A stretch of DNA of 64,000 bases from Acidobacteriaceae bacterium. Lineage in GTDB: Bacteria > Acidobacteriota > Terriglobia > Terriglobales > Acidobacteriaceae. Below, piece after piece: positions 25,208-33,501 of this stretch. Position 1 is the stretch's first letter. Each line of letters starts with the position of its first letter. The position numbers were made by a program, and so were the translations under genes. The stretch spans positions 1 to 64,000 of the forward strand of contig JAJPKO010000045.1 in NCBI GenBank assembly GCA_021323655.1, in the 5' to 3' direction. The notes beneath the pieces were generated by a model, which saw nothing but the letters and a program-made list of their open reading frames with translations, was not told the DNA's origin and did not search any database.

Positions 25208-26172
25208 AGTTTCTCCATAAATTCCTGAAGTTCACGAGGCAGGGGGGCGCTGAGTTCCAGCGGCTTCGCTGTGCGTGGATGGGCGAAGGCCAGTTCGGCG
25301 GCGTGCAGGAAGTTGCGCTCCAGCGAGAGGCATTCGGCGTTATGGCCTTTTGCCTGCGCCGCAATGCGGCCCGGCGCGCCATAAAGCGTATCGCCCACCA
25401 CCGGATGACCGATTGAGGCCATATGCACACGGATCTGGTGCGTGCGGCCTGTCTCAATGCGCACGCGCACAAGCGTGAATCTGCCAAAGCGCGATTCGAT
25501 GCGCTGCACCACTTCATAGTGCGAGATGGCCGCGCGTCCTCCACTGGCGCGTCGCGTTGTCATGCGCGTTCGACGCAGAGCATCGCGGCTGATGGCGGCG
25601 GTGATGGTGCCCGAATCCTGCTTGAGGTTTCCATGCACCAGCGCGATATAGGTCTTGCGGACCTGACGGCGCGAGAACATCTCCGCCAGCTTGAGATGCG
25701 TTGCGTCATTGCGGGCAACAATGATGAGTCCGCTGGTTTGCTTGTCCAGCCGGTGAACGATGCCTGGGCGTAGCTCTCCTCCCGCGGAAGAAAGCTGATG
25801 ATAGTGATGGAGCAGGGCATTCACCAGCGTGCCGCGGTTTCGGGCATCGTCCGTTGCTCCGGAACCGGCATGGACCATCATGCCCGCTGGCTTGTTGACG
25901 ACTGAGAGATCCTCGTCTTCATAAACAATTTCAAGCGGAATCTCTTCCGCCATGGCGCGCAGCGGCGGCGGTGACGGGTCGCCGAGCACTTCAATGGTTT
26001 CGCCTCCCCGCAGCTTGTGGGATGACCTGACCTCTTTGCCGTCCACCAAAACCTTGTTCTGTGAGAGCAGCATCTGCACGCGCGAGCGGCTTACGCTTTC
26101 AAGCTGTGCGGTGAGCCATGCGTCAAGGCGCTGGCCGGCTGCTTCGGATTGGACAGTATAAGTTTGCGGCAT
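25195..26172 (-). CDS. rluD: RluA family pseudouridine synthase (RluD-like)
   Basis: Converts uridines to pseudouridine in 23S rRNA or another RNA. An S4 RNA-binding domain occupies about residues 13-60 (QRLDAWLTAQLESVSRSRVQ). The catalytic motif GIVHRLDKQTSGLI carries D143, and RTHQIRVHMASIGHPVVGD follows near residue 240. It has 325 residues, matching RluD. Which uridines it modifies cannot be told from sequence alone; the N-terminal S4 domain favours RluD or RluC over RluA. Confidence 0.92.
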   Translation of the reverse strand: MPQTYTVQSEAAGQRLDAWLTAQLESVSRSRVQMLLSQNKVLVDGKEVRSSHKLRGGETIEVLGDPSPPPLRAMAEEIPLEIVYEDEDLSVVNKPAGMMVHAGSGATDDARNRGTLVNALLHHYHQLSSAGGELRPGIVHRLDKQTSGLIIVARNDATHLKLAEMFSRRQVRKTYIALVHGNLKQDSGTITAAISRDALRRTRMTTRRASGGRAAISHYEVVQRIESRFGRFTLVRVRIETGRTHQIRVHMASIGHPVVGDTLYGAPGRIAAQAKGHNAECLSLERNFLHAAELAFAHPRTAKPLELSAPLPRELQEFMEKLQRE

Positions 26173-26244
26173 CAGGTTGCGTCAACGGTGAACCCTGTTC
26201 CCGGAAGGACCTCCGAAGTAATGGCGCACTTGTCTCAATTCTAG

Positions 26245-27261
26245 TTAGTTCTGATTCGGAATTTTCCCTGGGCCTTCCAGACCTTCCGGCCATGAGGGGT
26301 AACGCGCCTGTACCGGAGGCAGCGGTGGAGCATCGTTGGGCAGAACACCGGTGTGAATCAGCCAGTTCCGCAGCAGCAGGGGCCAGGTGGAAAGCTCGGG
26401 AATGTCCCCGCAAAGACCGCACCCATGATTAGCGTAGTCATAGAGGTGCATCTCTACGGGCACGTGAGCGCGCTCGAGCGTGCGATACAGGTCGAGGCTG
26501 TTTTCCACTGGGACTGTAGGGTCTTTGGTTGTGGCAAAAATGAAGGTGGGCGGGGCCTGCGAGTCTGCCGTTAACTGGTTGGACAATTTCTGCGCCAATG
26601 CCGGGTCCGGGTTTTCTCCCAGAAGACTGTGCAGGGAACCGCCGTGTGCCTCCGGTAGCTGCATGCTGACGACCGGATAGGACAGAATCATAAAGTTGGG
26701 CCGGGCGTCGGTCCGGTCCAGGGTGTCGTTGTCCGGGGCGGGAGCGGCGTCGTTGCCATGCACTCCGAGGGTGGATGCAAGGTGCCCGCCGGCTGACGAA
26801 CCCCATACGCCAATGCGGTTTGGATCAATGCCGTAGTCGCTGGCGTGCGCGCGAACATAGCGCATGCCGCGCATTCCATCCTGGATCTCAACGGGATACT
26901 TGTATGGGGCGACGCGATAATCCAGCACGAAAGCCGTTACTCCCTGTGCGTTGAGCCACAGCGCGAATTGAAAACCCTCATGCCCCATCGCTACGTACTG
27001 ATATCCGCCTCCTGGAATGACAAGAACGGCAGCCGTAGTGGACTTTTTTGCCGGGACAAAAGGATAGAGGCGCGGCTTGTCGGCTTCAGTAGTGCCCAGG
27101 GCCCCGGGTGCACCGTCAGGCCACAGGAGAATGGGTTTCGGTAGCTGGCGGAGAATCTCAGCAGCGGAAGGCGCCGGTGCAGGCGTTTGCGAAAGTGAGG
27201 AAGGCGCGTCCATTAAGAGGAAGGCTGCGGCTGCAAGGAGCAGGAAATGGATTTTCTTCAT
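26245..27261 (-). CDS. secreted alpha/beta-hydrolase (esterase/lipase-like)
   Basis: A predicted carboxylesterase exported by a signal peptide (MKKIHFLLLAAAAFLLMDA). The nucleophile is S156 in GVWGSSAGGHLAS, an oxyanion-type motif IPGGGYQYVAMGHEG lies at residues 82-96, and the other triad members are probably D247 in TTKDPTVP and H279 in YANHGCG. The fold resembles BD-FAE and acetyl-xylan-type esterases. The ATG chosen starts the signal peptide; an upstream frame of 29 codons is not conserved in character. The start faces the VWFA gene across a 102-bp hairpin-bearing region. Confidence 0.88.
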   Translation of the reverse strand: MKKIHFLLLAAAAFLLMDAPSSLSQTPAPAPSAAEILRQLPKPILLWPDGAPGALGTTEADKPRLYPFVPAKKSTTAAVLVIPGGGYQYVAMGHEGFQFALWLNAQGVTAFVLDYRVAPYKYPVEIQDGMRGMRYVRAHASDYGIDPNRIGVWGSSAGGHLASTLGVHGNDAAPAPDNDTLDRTDARPNFMILSYPVVSMQLPEAHGGSLHSLLGENPDPALAQKLSNQLTADSQAPPTFIFATTKDPTVPVENSLDLYRTLERAHVPVEMHLYDYANHGCGLCGDIPELSTWPLLLRNWLIHTGVLPNDAPPLPPVQARYPSWPEGLEGPGKIPNQN

Positions 27262-27263
27262 CG

Positions 27264-27363
27264 TGAAAAGTATAGAGTACAGGAGGAAGGGCACTGGCCT
27301 CATAGGGCGCCCCGCAAAAAACTGTGCTTTGCGGCCAGTGCCCTGCACCCTGAACCCTGTAAA
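27264..27363. repeat. CAGGGC-family hairpin between divergent genes
   Basis: AGGGCACTGGCC (27288-27299) and GGCCAGTGCCCT (27333-27344) form a perfect 12-bp stem. The right arm continues as GCACCCTGAACCCTGTAAAA straight into the VWFA ATG, and the same ACCCTGTA word precedes the smpB ATG. The element fills nearly the whole intergenic region where both genes' promoters must lie. Confidence 0.65.
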
Positions 27364-28383
27364 ATGGCCTCAGCCACAATGAAGACGGTCGTTTTCCGGA
27401 AAGTCCTTGCCTGCGCTCTGGTTCCAGCGTTTTCCATTTGCATTGCTGCTGCACAGGCCACGCAGACACAGCAACAGCAACAACCTTCGCAGAACATCAC
27501 GCAGTCGCAAGCCGCCCCAGCCAACGGTCAACAGTCGAAAGACCAGGAATACACCATCACCACTTCGGCCAACGAAGTGAATCTGGTCTTTACTGTGACC
27601 GACAAGCATGGCCGGTTTATCAAAGACCTGAAGCTGAATGATTTTGCCCTGCTCGACGACCAGAAGGCACCGGCGCAGGTCTTCAGCTTTACGCAGCAGA
27701 CCAATCTGCCGCTTCGCGTCGGCATTGTGATTGACACCAGTACGTCCATTCGCCAGCGCTTTCAGTTTGAGCAGCAGTCAGCCAGCGAGTTTCTGTTGCA
27801 GATATTGCGCCCCAGGAGCGATAAGGCCTTTGTGATGGGCTTTGACGTGACGCCTGACTACAAGCAGGACTGGACCAATAATCTTGATCTGCTGAACACG
27901 GGGATCAATGCGCTGCAGCCCGGAGGCGGTACCGCGCTCTTCGACGCGGTTTACAGCGCATGCCGTGACAAGATGCTGGACGCAGCACGCGAGCGCGAGC
28001 CGGTCCGCCGCGCCATGGTTCTCGTTTCCGATGGCAATGACAACCAGAGCCATGCCTATCTGGACGATGCCATCAAGATGTGCCAGCGCGCGCAGACCAT
28101 CGTCTACGCCATCAGCACCAATACCAGCCCAAGCCGGGACCGCGGCGATGATGTGATGGAAAAGATTGCTTTGGCAACAGGCGGACGTGCCTTCTTCCCC
28201 AAACGCATGGAGGAGATGTATTCCAACTTCCAGGACATCGAGGATGAGCTACGCAGCCAGTACTCACTGGTGTATAAGCCGGCTGACTTTATCGCCAATG
28301 GGGCCTTCCGTACGATTTATCTCTTTTGCCTGGACCGGAAATACACTGTCCGTGCCAGCAAGGGGTATTTTGCGACGAAGTAA
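27364..28383 (+). CDS. secreted VWFA-domain protein (acidobacterial type)
   Basis: A secreted protein with a von Willebrand factor A domain, of the kind described as VWFA-related acidobacterial domain proteins. The signal peptide covers about residues 7-31. A Gln-rich linker follows, then a beta domain (FTVTDKHGRFIKDLKLNDF), then the VWA fold with a MIDAS site D124-x-S126-x-S128 (VIDTSTSI) and GGGTALFDA later. It has 339 residues. An in-frame ATG five codons on is an equally possible start. Its stop directly abuts the end of the convergent rfbD. Ligand unknown. Confidence 0.9.
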   Translation: MASATMKTVVFRKVLACALVPAFSICIAAAQATQTQQQQQPSQNITQSQAAPANGQQSKDQEYTITTSANEVNLVFTVTDKHGRFIKDLKLNDFALLDDQKAPAQVFSFTQQTNLPLRVGIVIDTSTSIRQRFQFEQQSASEFLLQILRPRSDKAFVMGFDVTPDYKQDWTNNLDLLNTGINALQPGGGTALFDAVYSACRDKMLDAAREREPVRRAMVLVSDGNDNQSHAYLDDAIKMCQRAQTIVYAISTNTSPSRDRGDDVMEKIALATGGRAFFPKRMEEMYSNFQDIEDELRSQYSLVYKPADFIANGAFRTIYLFCLDRKYTVRASKGYFATK

Positions 28384-29235
28384 TCAGATGCTTTGCAGAA
28401 CACGCTGGAGAGCTTCTTCCCATGAGGGAAGTTCTACGCGAAACGTAGTCTTCAGTTTCTGATTGCTGAGGACGGAGTTCCGCGGACGTCTTGCCGGAGT
28501 GGGATATTCCTCAGTTGTAATGGGAATGATTTCTGGTGTCGCTGCCTGGGTGAAAATCGCGCGGGCGAATCCGTACCAGGAGGTCTGTCCGGCGCAGCTC
28601 ATGTGATAGATGCCTGAAGGAATATCCGCCGCGCCTTTCAGGACAGCCCGCGTAGCGTTTGCAATTGCTGAGGATGAGGTCGGTGCGCCGATCTGGTCGT
28701 CCACAATGCGGAGCTGCGGCTTTTCCTTCCCTAGCCGGAGCATGGTGCGGAGAAAATTTTGCCCGTACGGGCCAAAGACCCAGCTTGTTCTAAAGATGAG
28801 ATACTTTGCGGCTGTTTCCTGAATCCCCTGCTCGCCTGCAAGCTTGGTTTTGCCATATACGCTGAGAGGATGGGTCGCGTCGGTCTCGATCCATGCGCCG
28901 TCTTTGGTCCCATCGAAGACATAATCGGTGGAGTAATGGACCAGCAATGCGCCGGTTTTTGCGGCCTCTTCGGCCAGAACACGCGGAGCTGTTCCATTGA
29001 TGAGCATCGCCAGATCGGGTTCGGATTCGGCGCGGTCTACAGCAGTATACGCAGCCGCATTCAGAATCACGTCCGGACGTATGTCCCGAACAAGAGCACG
29101 CAGCTTTTCTGGGTGAGAAAGGTCTGCGCGTGCACGATCACAGGCAATGACCTCGCCCGCATCCGCAAAGCTGCGCCGCAGTTCTGTGCCTACCTGACCA
29201 TTTGCGCCGAGGAGCAGAAACTTCTGCGGGATCAC
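28384..29235 (-). CDS. rfbD: dTDP-4-dehydrorhamnose reductase
   Basis: Last step of dTDP-L-rhamnose synthesis, reducing dTDP-4-dehydro-L-rhamnose with NADPH. LLGANGQVGTELR gives the nucleotide-binding glycines, HYSTDYVFDG the catalytic Thr/Asp region, and VYGKTKLAGEQ the YxxxK pair. It has 283 residues, the normal length. The start overlaps the rfbC stop by 4 nt. It ends the four-gene rfbBACD operon and abuts the convergent VWFA gene with no gap. Confidence 0.97.
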   Translation of the reverse strand: MIPQKFLLLGANGQVGTELRRSFADAGEVIACDRARADLSHPEKLRALVRDIRPDVILNAAAYTAVDRAESEPDLAMLINGTAPRVLAEEAAKTGALLVHYSTDYVFDGTKDGAWIETDATHPLSVYGKTKLAGEQGIQETAAKYLIFRTSWVFGPYGQNFLRTMLRLGKEKPQLRIVDDQIGAPTSSSAIANATRAVLKGAADIPSGIYHMSCAGQTSWYGFARAIFTQAATPEIIPITTEEYPTPARRPRNSVLSNQKLKTTFRVELPSWEEALQRVLQSI

Positions 29236-29777
29236 GGGAAAATCTCCGCGTCACGCAGGAGTTTGCCTTGCTGGTCTTTCTCAGAGACGATCGCGTCTGC
29301 CGCAGAAATGGGCCATGCTATTCTCAGCTCCGGGTCATTCCAGAGCAGCGTCCGCTCTCCTGTGGGCGAGTAGTAATCCGTCACTTTGTAGGCGAAGCCG
29401 GCAATGTCTGACAGGACCACAAAGCCATGGCCGAATCCTTCAGGGATCAGGAACATGCGCCCATTCTCACCCGAAAGTTTGACTGCCACGTGTTGGCCGA
29501 ATGTAGGTGAGCTGCGGCGTAGGTCTACAACAACGTCCCAGACGGTGCCGTGGGTCACCCGGACCAGCTTCCCCTGGGTGTTCTGTACTTGATAATGAAT
29601 GCCGCGCACAACATTTTTTTTCGAGATGGAAAAATTGTCCTGCACCCAGCGAGTGGGCAGTCCAGCCTCGGCCATCCGGCTTTCGTTGTATGTTTCGCAG
29701 AAGGAACCGCGCGCGTCCTTAAAAACACGCGGCTCAAGAATCAGAACTCCAGGGATTGCAGTCTCAACAATGTTCAT
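29232..29777 (-). CDS. rfbC: dTDP-4-dehydrorhamnose 3,5-epimerase
   Basis: Third enzyme of dTDP-L-rhamnose synthesis, a cupin-fold epimerase. The catalytic histidine is H61 in VVRGIHYQ, with the typical GKLVRVTHGTVWDVVVDLR after it and FGHGFVVLSD and FAYKVTDYYSP further on. It has 181 residues, standard. It starts 6 nt after rfbA and overlaps rfbD by 4 nt. Confidence 0.97.
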   Translation of the reverse strand: MNIVETAIPGVLILEPRVFKDARGSFCETYNESRMAEAGLPTRWVQDNFSISKKNVVRGIHYQVQNTQGKLVRVTHGTVWDVVVDLRRSSPTFGQHVAVKLSGENGRMFLIPEGFGHGFVVLSDIAGFAYKVTDYYSPTGERTLLWNDPELRIAWPISAADAIVSEKDQQGKLLRDAEIFP

Positions 29778-29783
29778 TTGAAC

Positions 29784-30674
29784 TTATGCGCCATCCGGGA
29801 AATACGGCTCATTCAAAAGCGATAAAAGATACTGTCCGTAGCCGCTCTTGCGTACCGGTTCGGCAAGTTTCTCCAGTTGTGCAGCGGTAATATAGCCCGA
29901 GCGGTAGGCGATTTCTTCTGGACAGGCGACCTTCAATCCTTGTCGGCGCTCAATCGTCTGAATAAAGAGGCCGGCCTCGAAGAGCGAGTCATGCGTGCCC
30001 GTATCCAGCCACGCCATGCCGCGGCCCATGATCTCTACGTCGAGGGTACCGCGCTCGAGATAGCAACGGTTCAGGTCCGTAATTTCCAGCTCGCCGCGGG
30101 GGGAAGGCTTCAGCCCGGAGGCAAGCCCGACCACATCGTTGTCATAGAAATAAAGCCCGGTGACCGCGTAGCGCGACTTCGGCTTTGTCGGCTTCTCCTC
30201 CAGGCTGATTGCGCGGCCCTGCGCATCGAACTCTACGACGCCATACCGCTCCGGATCATGCACCGGATAGGCGAAGACCGTTGCTCCTGAGGACTTCTTT
30301 GCCGCGCGCTGGAACTGTGCCGACAGCGATTGCCCGTAGAATATGTTGTCTCCTAACACCAGAGCGCAAGGGTCGTTGCTAATGAATTCCTTTCCGATAA
30401 GGAATGCCTGGGCCAATCCATCCGGGCTGGGCTGCACAGCATAGGAAAAGTTGACGCCCCACTGCTCGCCCGTGCCCAGCAGATCGGCAAAGCGGGAAGT
30501 GTCCTGCGGGGTGGAGATGATCAGAATGTCCCGAATCCCGGCCAGCAGGAGAGTGCTGAGCGGGTAGTAGATCATCGGCTTGTCATACACCGGGAGCAAT
30601 TGCTTGGAAACAACATGCGTCACGGGATAAAGCCGCGTGCCCGAACCGCCTGCCAGCACAATTCCTTTCATCAT
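29784..30674 (-). CDS. rfbA: glucose-1-phosphate thymidylyltransferase
   Basis: Makes dTDP-glucose from glucose-1-phosphate and dTTP, the first step to dTDP-rhamnose. The nucleotide-binding motif [13 protein letters not shown] is at residues 7-19, followed by [25 protein letters not shown] and [20 protein letters not shown] are further landmarks. It has 296 residues, the normal length. The start overlaps rfbB by 4 nt, and the product feeds directly into rfbB, rfbC and rfbD in the same operon. Confidence 0.98.
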   Translation of the reverse strand: MMKGIVLAGGSGTRLYPVTHVVSKQLLPVYDKPMIYYPLSTLLLAGIRDILIISTPQDTSRFADLLGTGEQWGVNFSYAVQPSPDGLAQAFLIGKEFISNDPCALVLGDNIFYGQSLSAQFQRAAKKSSGATVFAYPVHDPERYGVVEFDAQGRAISLEEKPTKPKSRYAVTGLYFYDNDVVGLASGLKPSPRGELEITDLNRCYLERGTLDVEIMGRGMAWLDTGTHDSLFEAGLFIQTIERRQGLKVACPEEIAYRSGYITAAQLEKLAEPVRKSGYGQYLLSLLNEPYFPDGA

Positions 30675-31771
30675 GCAGTCCGCCCCGCGTAGTTGGTTTC
30701 AATCCACTTCAGGTATGCGCCGGAGCGCACATTTTCCACCCACTCCCGATGGTCCAGATACCATTGCACGGTTTTGCGCAGTCCGGTCTCAAATTTCTCT
30801 GTGGGTGCCCATCCCAGTTCGCGCCTGATCTTCTCCGCATTGATGGCATACCGGCGGTCGTGCCCGGGCCGGTCTTTTACATAGGTAATCAGTTGGCGAC
30901 GGCTGCCAGCCTCTGGGTCAGGAGCAAGTTCATCCAGCAAATCGCAAATCGTAGTCACAACATCAATATTGGCGCGCTCGCTATTGCCGCCAATGTTGTA
31001 GGTTTCGCCCAGACGGCCACGCTCCAGCACCGCGCGGATGGCCGAGCAGTGGTCTTCTACAAAAAGCCAGTCGCGAACGTTTTTGCCATCGCCATAGACA
31101 GGCAGCGGTTTGCCCTCCAGACCATTCAGAATTATCAGCGGAATCAGCTTCTCCGGAAACTGATATGGCCCGTAATTGTTCGAGCAGTTCGTGGTCAGGA
31201 CCGGCAATCCGTAGGTATGGAAATACGCGCGCACCAGATGGTCAGAGGCCGCTTTGGATGCGGCATAAGGGCTGTTCGGCGCGTATGCTGTTTCTTCCGT
31301 AAATGCCGGGTCGTCCGGGCCCAGGGTGCCGTAGACCTCATCGGTTGAAACATGCAGAAAGCGAAACTGCTTTTGCTCTTCTCTACTCAACTCAGAGAAG
31401 TAAGCCCGCGCCGCCTGCAACAGAGCAAATGTTCCAAATACGTTGGTCTGGATAAAGGCATCCGGCCCGACAATCGAGCGGTCTACGTGGCTTTCCGCGG
31501 CGAAGTGGACGATGGCCTGCGGCCTGTGCTCGCGTACGAGCGAACCGACCAGCTTTTCATCGGAGATGTCGCCATGAACAAAGATATGGCGCGCATCTCC
31601 ATCCAGAGAACGCAGGTTTTCGCGGTTCCCTGCGTAAGTCAGATTGTCCAGATTGATGACAGGAGAGCCGACGTGCCGCAGCCACTCCAGAACAAAATTG
31701 GAGCCAATAAACCCCGCGCCCCCGGTCACCAGGATCGGACCAGAACTGTTCGTGCCTGTCTGCATATTCAA
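30671..31771 (-). CDS. rfbB: dTDP-glucose 4,6-dehydratase
   Basis: Second step of dTDP-rhamnose synthesis, an extended short-chain dehydrogenase using NAD+. [12 protein letters not shown] (residues 15-26) is the Rossmann glycine motif, HVSTDEVYG carries the active-site Thr-Asp-Glu, and [14 protein letters not shown] the YxxxK. It has 366 residues, near the usual 355. It is the first gene of the rfbBACD operon. The rhamnose made would go to lipopolysaccharide O-chain or exopolysaccharide, but no glycosyltransferases are nearby. Confidence 0.98.
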   Translation of the reverse strand: MNMQTGTNSSGPILVTGGAGFIGSNFVLEWLRHVGSPVINLDNLTYAGNRENLRSLDGDARHIFVHGDISDEKLVGSLVREHRPQAIVHFAAESHVDRSIVGPDAFIQTNVFGTFALLQAARAYFSELSREEQKQFRFLHVSTDEVYGTLGPDDPAFTEETAYAPNSPYAASKAASDHLVRAYFHTYGLPVLTTNCSNNYGPYQFPEKLIPLIILNGLEGKPLPVYGDGKNVRDWLFVEDHCSAIRAVLERGRLGETYNIGGNSERANIDVVTTICDLLDELAPDPEAGSRRQLITYVKDRPGHDRRYAINAEKIRRELGWAPTEKFETGLRKTVQWYLDHREWVENVRSGAYLKWIETNYAGRTA

Positions 31772-31909
31772 TGAATACTGTACATCACAGGCATGATCTT
31801 ACGGTCAGTTTTGGAGATTCCGGCTGACAAACTGGACCAGTTTGTGCCATTGGATATAATCCATTGTTTCTGGTCTTGAATCGCCCGTAACAGATGCCTT
31901 ATGTAGGGG

Positions 31910-32200
31910 ATGCGCAGGCCAGACTTTTATTTTCCACGGGAAAAACTTGCTGTTTTCGTGGATGGATGCTTCTGGCATGGATGTAGAAAGTGCGGCCATG
32001 TGCCCAGGACCAACTCAAAATTCTGGTCACTTAAGATCCAGCGCAATATGGAACGCGATGCAAAGAACCTTAAGCTCCTGAGAAGACAAGGGATCAGGGG
32101 CCTGCGTATCTGGGAGCATCAGCTTCGGGCTGATCTTGACGCTTGCGTCAGACGCATAAAGCGAAATCTGGCACTACCCAGACTTGGTCTTCACCGATAG
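31910..32200 (+). CDS. vsr: Vsr-type mismatch endonuclease lacking its N-terminal part
   Basis: Very-short-patch repair nucleases nick DNA 5' of the T in T:G mismatches left by cytosine-5 deamination. The 96 residues align with the catalytic core. D5 in RRPDFYFP corresponds to the catalytic Asp51 of Escherichia coli Vsr, and FVDGCFWHG keeps the Trp and His (W22, H23) of FTHGCFWH. The N-terminal ~45 residues of the family are absent, and a stop codon lies two codons before the ATG. The usual Thr63 is Val. No cytosine methyltransferase is nearby. It may be a decayed gene or a shortened form. Confidence 0.6.
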   Translation: MRRPDFYFPREKLAVFVDGCFWHGCRKCGHVPRTNSKFWSLKIQRNMERDAKNLKLLRRQGIRGLRIWEHQLRADLDACVRRIKRNLALPRLGLHR

Positions 32201-33303
32201 CTCCTCTGGTAGGTCCGTGTCATCCGGTCGTGCCAGCCCAGATGGTCTTCATCAAAGAATGACCACAGGAAGCCAAGGCCCATCGGCAATACGGACAGCA
32301 GCAGGGCGCCGACACGGTTGCGCATCATCCTGCGCGTCGGATTTTCATCATCAAAGGTGCAGAGGGCAATCTTGGCGTAGCGCATTCCCGGCGTTGCATC
32401 AGAATACGTAAAGAAGAGCCACTGATACAGCACAAACAAGGTGCCTAGTGCGATGCCCGCTCCCGCGATGGCCGGTTTCCCAGTGGGTGGATGCGCCGTG
32501 CAAGCCACAAACACAAGCACAAAGACGAAGAACGCCGCCAGGACCAGCGCAATGTCCACGATTCCGGCCATGAGGCGGTCTTCCATCGAGGCCACCTTTA
32601 ACGGCAGATCAAACAAGTAGCTATAGCTCTGCGGGGCAGCCGGTTCAGATACAAGCGCAGCTTCGGCTGGCTTCGCATCCAGCCGAATGGAATGCCACTC
32701 CGGTAATACCGGTTCGACAGCCGGTTCTTTCGAAATCGTCTCCGGTTCGACCTCAAAGATGCGCAGTTGCGAACCTTCCGGGCCGGGTTCGCTCTCCCGC
32801 AGTGGCCCTTCCGCGAGCCGTGGACGCGCTTTGCGAGGCGCCACCAGCTCTCGCGGAAACTCAATCAGCTTCGCGGGCAGAGGTTGCGGCGGCGTTACAG
32901 TCACTTCCTCAAACGGATCAGCCACCTCCACCATCACAGGGCGAGGCGCTCCAGCGACAGGTTTGGGAAGCTCCTCCTCTCGTGCTTCCATCTCGGCCAG
33001 TGCCGCCTGGGTGACGGCGTGCGCCTGGGCAGCAGCCTCGACGGCGGCTTCCGCAGCTCGGGCAGCAGCAGCCTGTGCCGCAATCAGGTCCTTATAAGAG
33101 GGTGCCTTGGAGTAGCGCTCGGCGACACGGGCCGCGACGCTTTTTTTGCCGCCGTCTTCCGCACGCAGATCAAAGCCGGGCAGTGCCGCCTGGTTTTCCG
33201 GCACGCGCGGGCGCCGGGTGCGGTGCGCAGCCAGACGCGCATTGATTTCGTCTTTCCAGTTAGTGGCAGAAGCAGACTGCAATCCCGAGGTCGAAGTGCT
33301 CAA
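32191..33303 (-). CDS. RDD family membrane protein with long N-terminal region
   Basis: Residues ~235-370 are an RDD domain with three hydrophobic segments: MEDRLMAGIVDIALVLAAFF, then LGTLFVLYQWLFFTYSDATPGMR, then the RRMMRNRVGALLLSVLPMGLGFLWSFF region and LGWHDRMTRT at the end (each quoted in part). Residues 1-230 are cytoplasmic-looking, Ala/Glu/Pro-rich and partly coiled-coil (AAQAAAARAAEAAVEAAAQA). RDD proteins have been linked to ion transport and stress, but the role here is unknown. The start is TTG with GGGGAA upstream. The 3' end overlaps vsr by 10 nt on opposite strands. Confidence 0.85.
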   Translation of the reverse strand: MSTSTSGLQSASATNWKDEINARLAAHRTRRPRVPENQAALPGFDLRAEDGGKKSVAARVAERYSKAPSYKDLIAAQAAAARAAEAAVEAAAQAHAVTQAALAEMEAREEELPKPVAGAPRPVMVEVADPFEEVTVTPPQPLPAKLIEFPRELVAPRKARPRLAEGPLRESEPGPEGSQLRIFEVEPETISKEPAVEPVLPEWHSIRLDAKPAEAALVSEPAAPQSYSYLFDLPLKVASMEDRLMAGIVDIALVLAAFFVFVLVFVACTAHPPTGKPAIAGAGIALGTLFVLYQWLFFTYSDATPGMRYAKIALCTFDDENPTRRMMRNRVGALLLSVLPMGLGFLWSFFDEDHLGWHDRMTRTYQRSYR

Positions 33304-33501
33304 TGGAGTTCCCCGTAAAAGTTAACAACCGTGTCTGTTCGAGGAACGAAGGCAGCGGAGACACAAAACCATATCACCAGCAGCACATGTGCTGAAGCGG
33401 CAATGGTACGGTTTTTCAGAAGCCAGAGCAGCGTGCCATCTCCTCCTCAAAGTGCAGACCGGAAAGCCTGTTATGCTGAAATTTCCAGATTGCCCCTCGT
33501 G

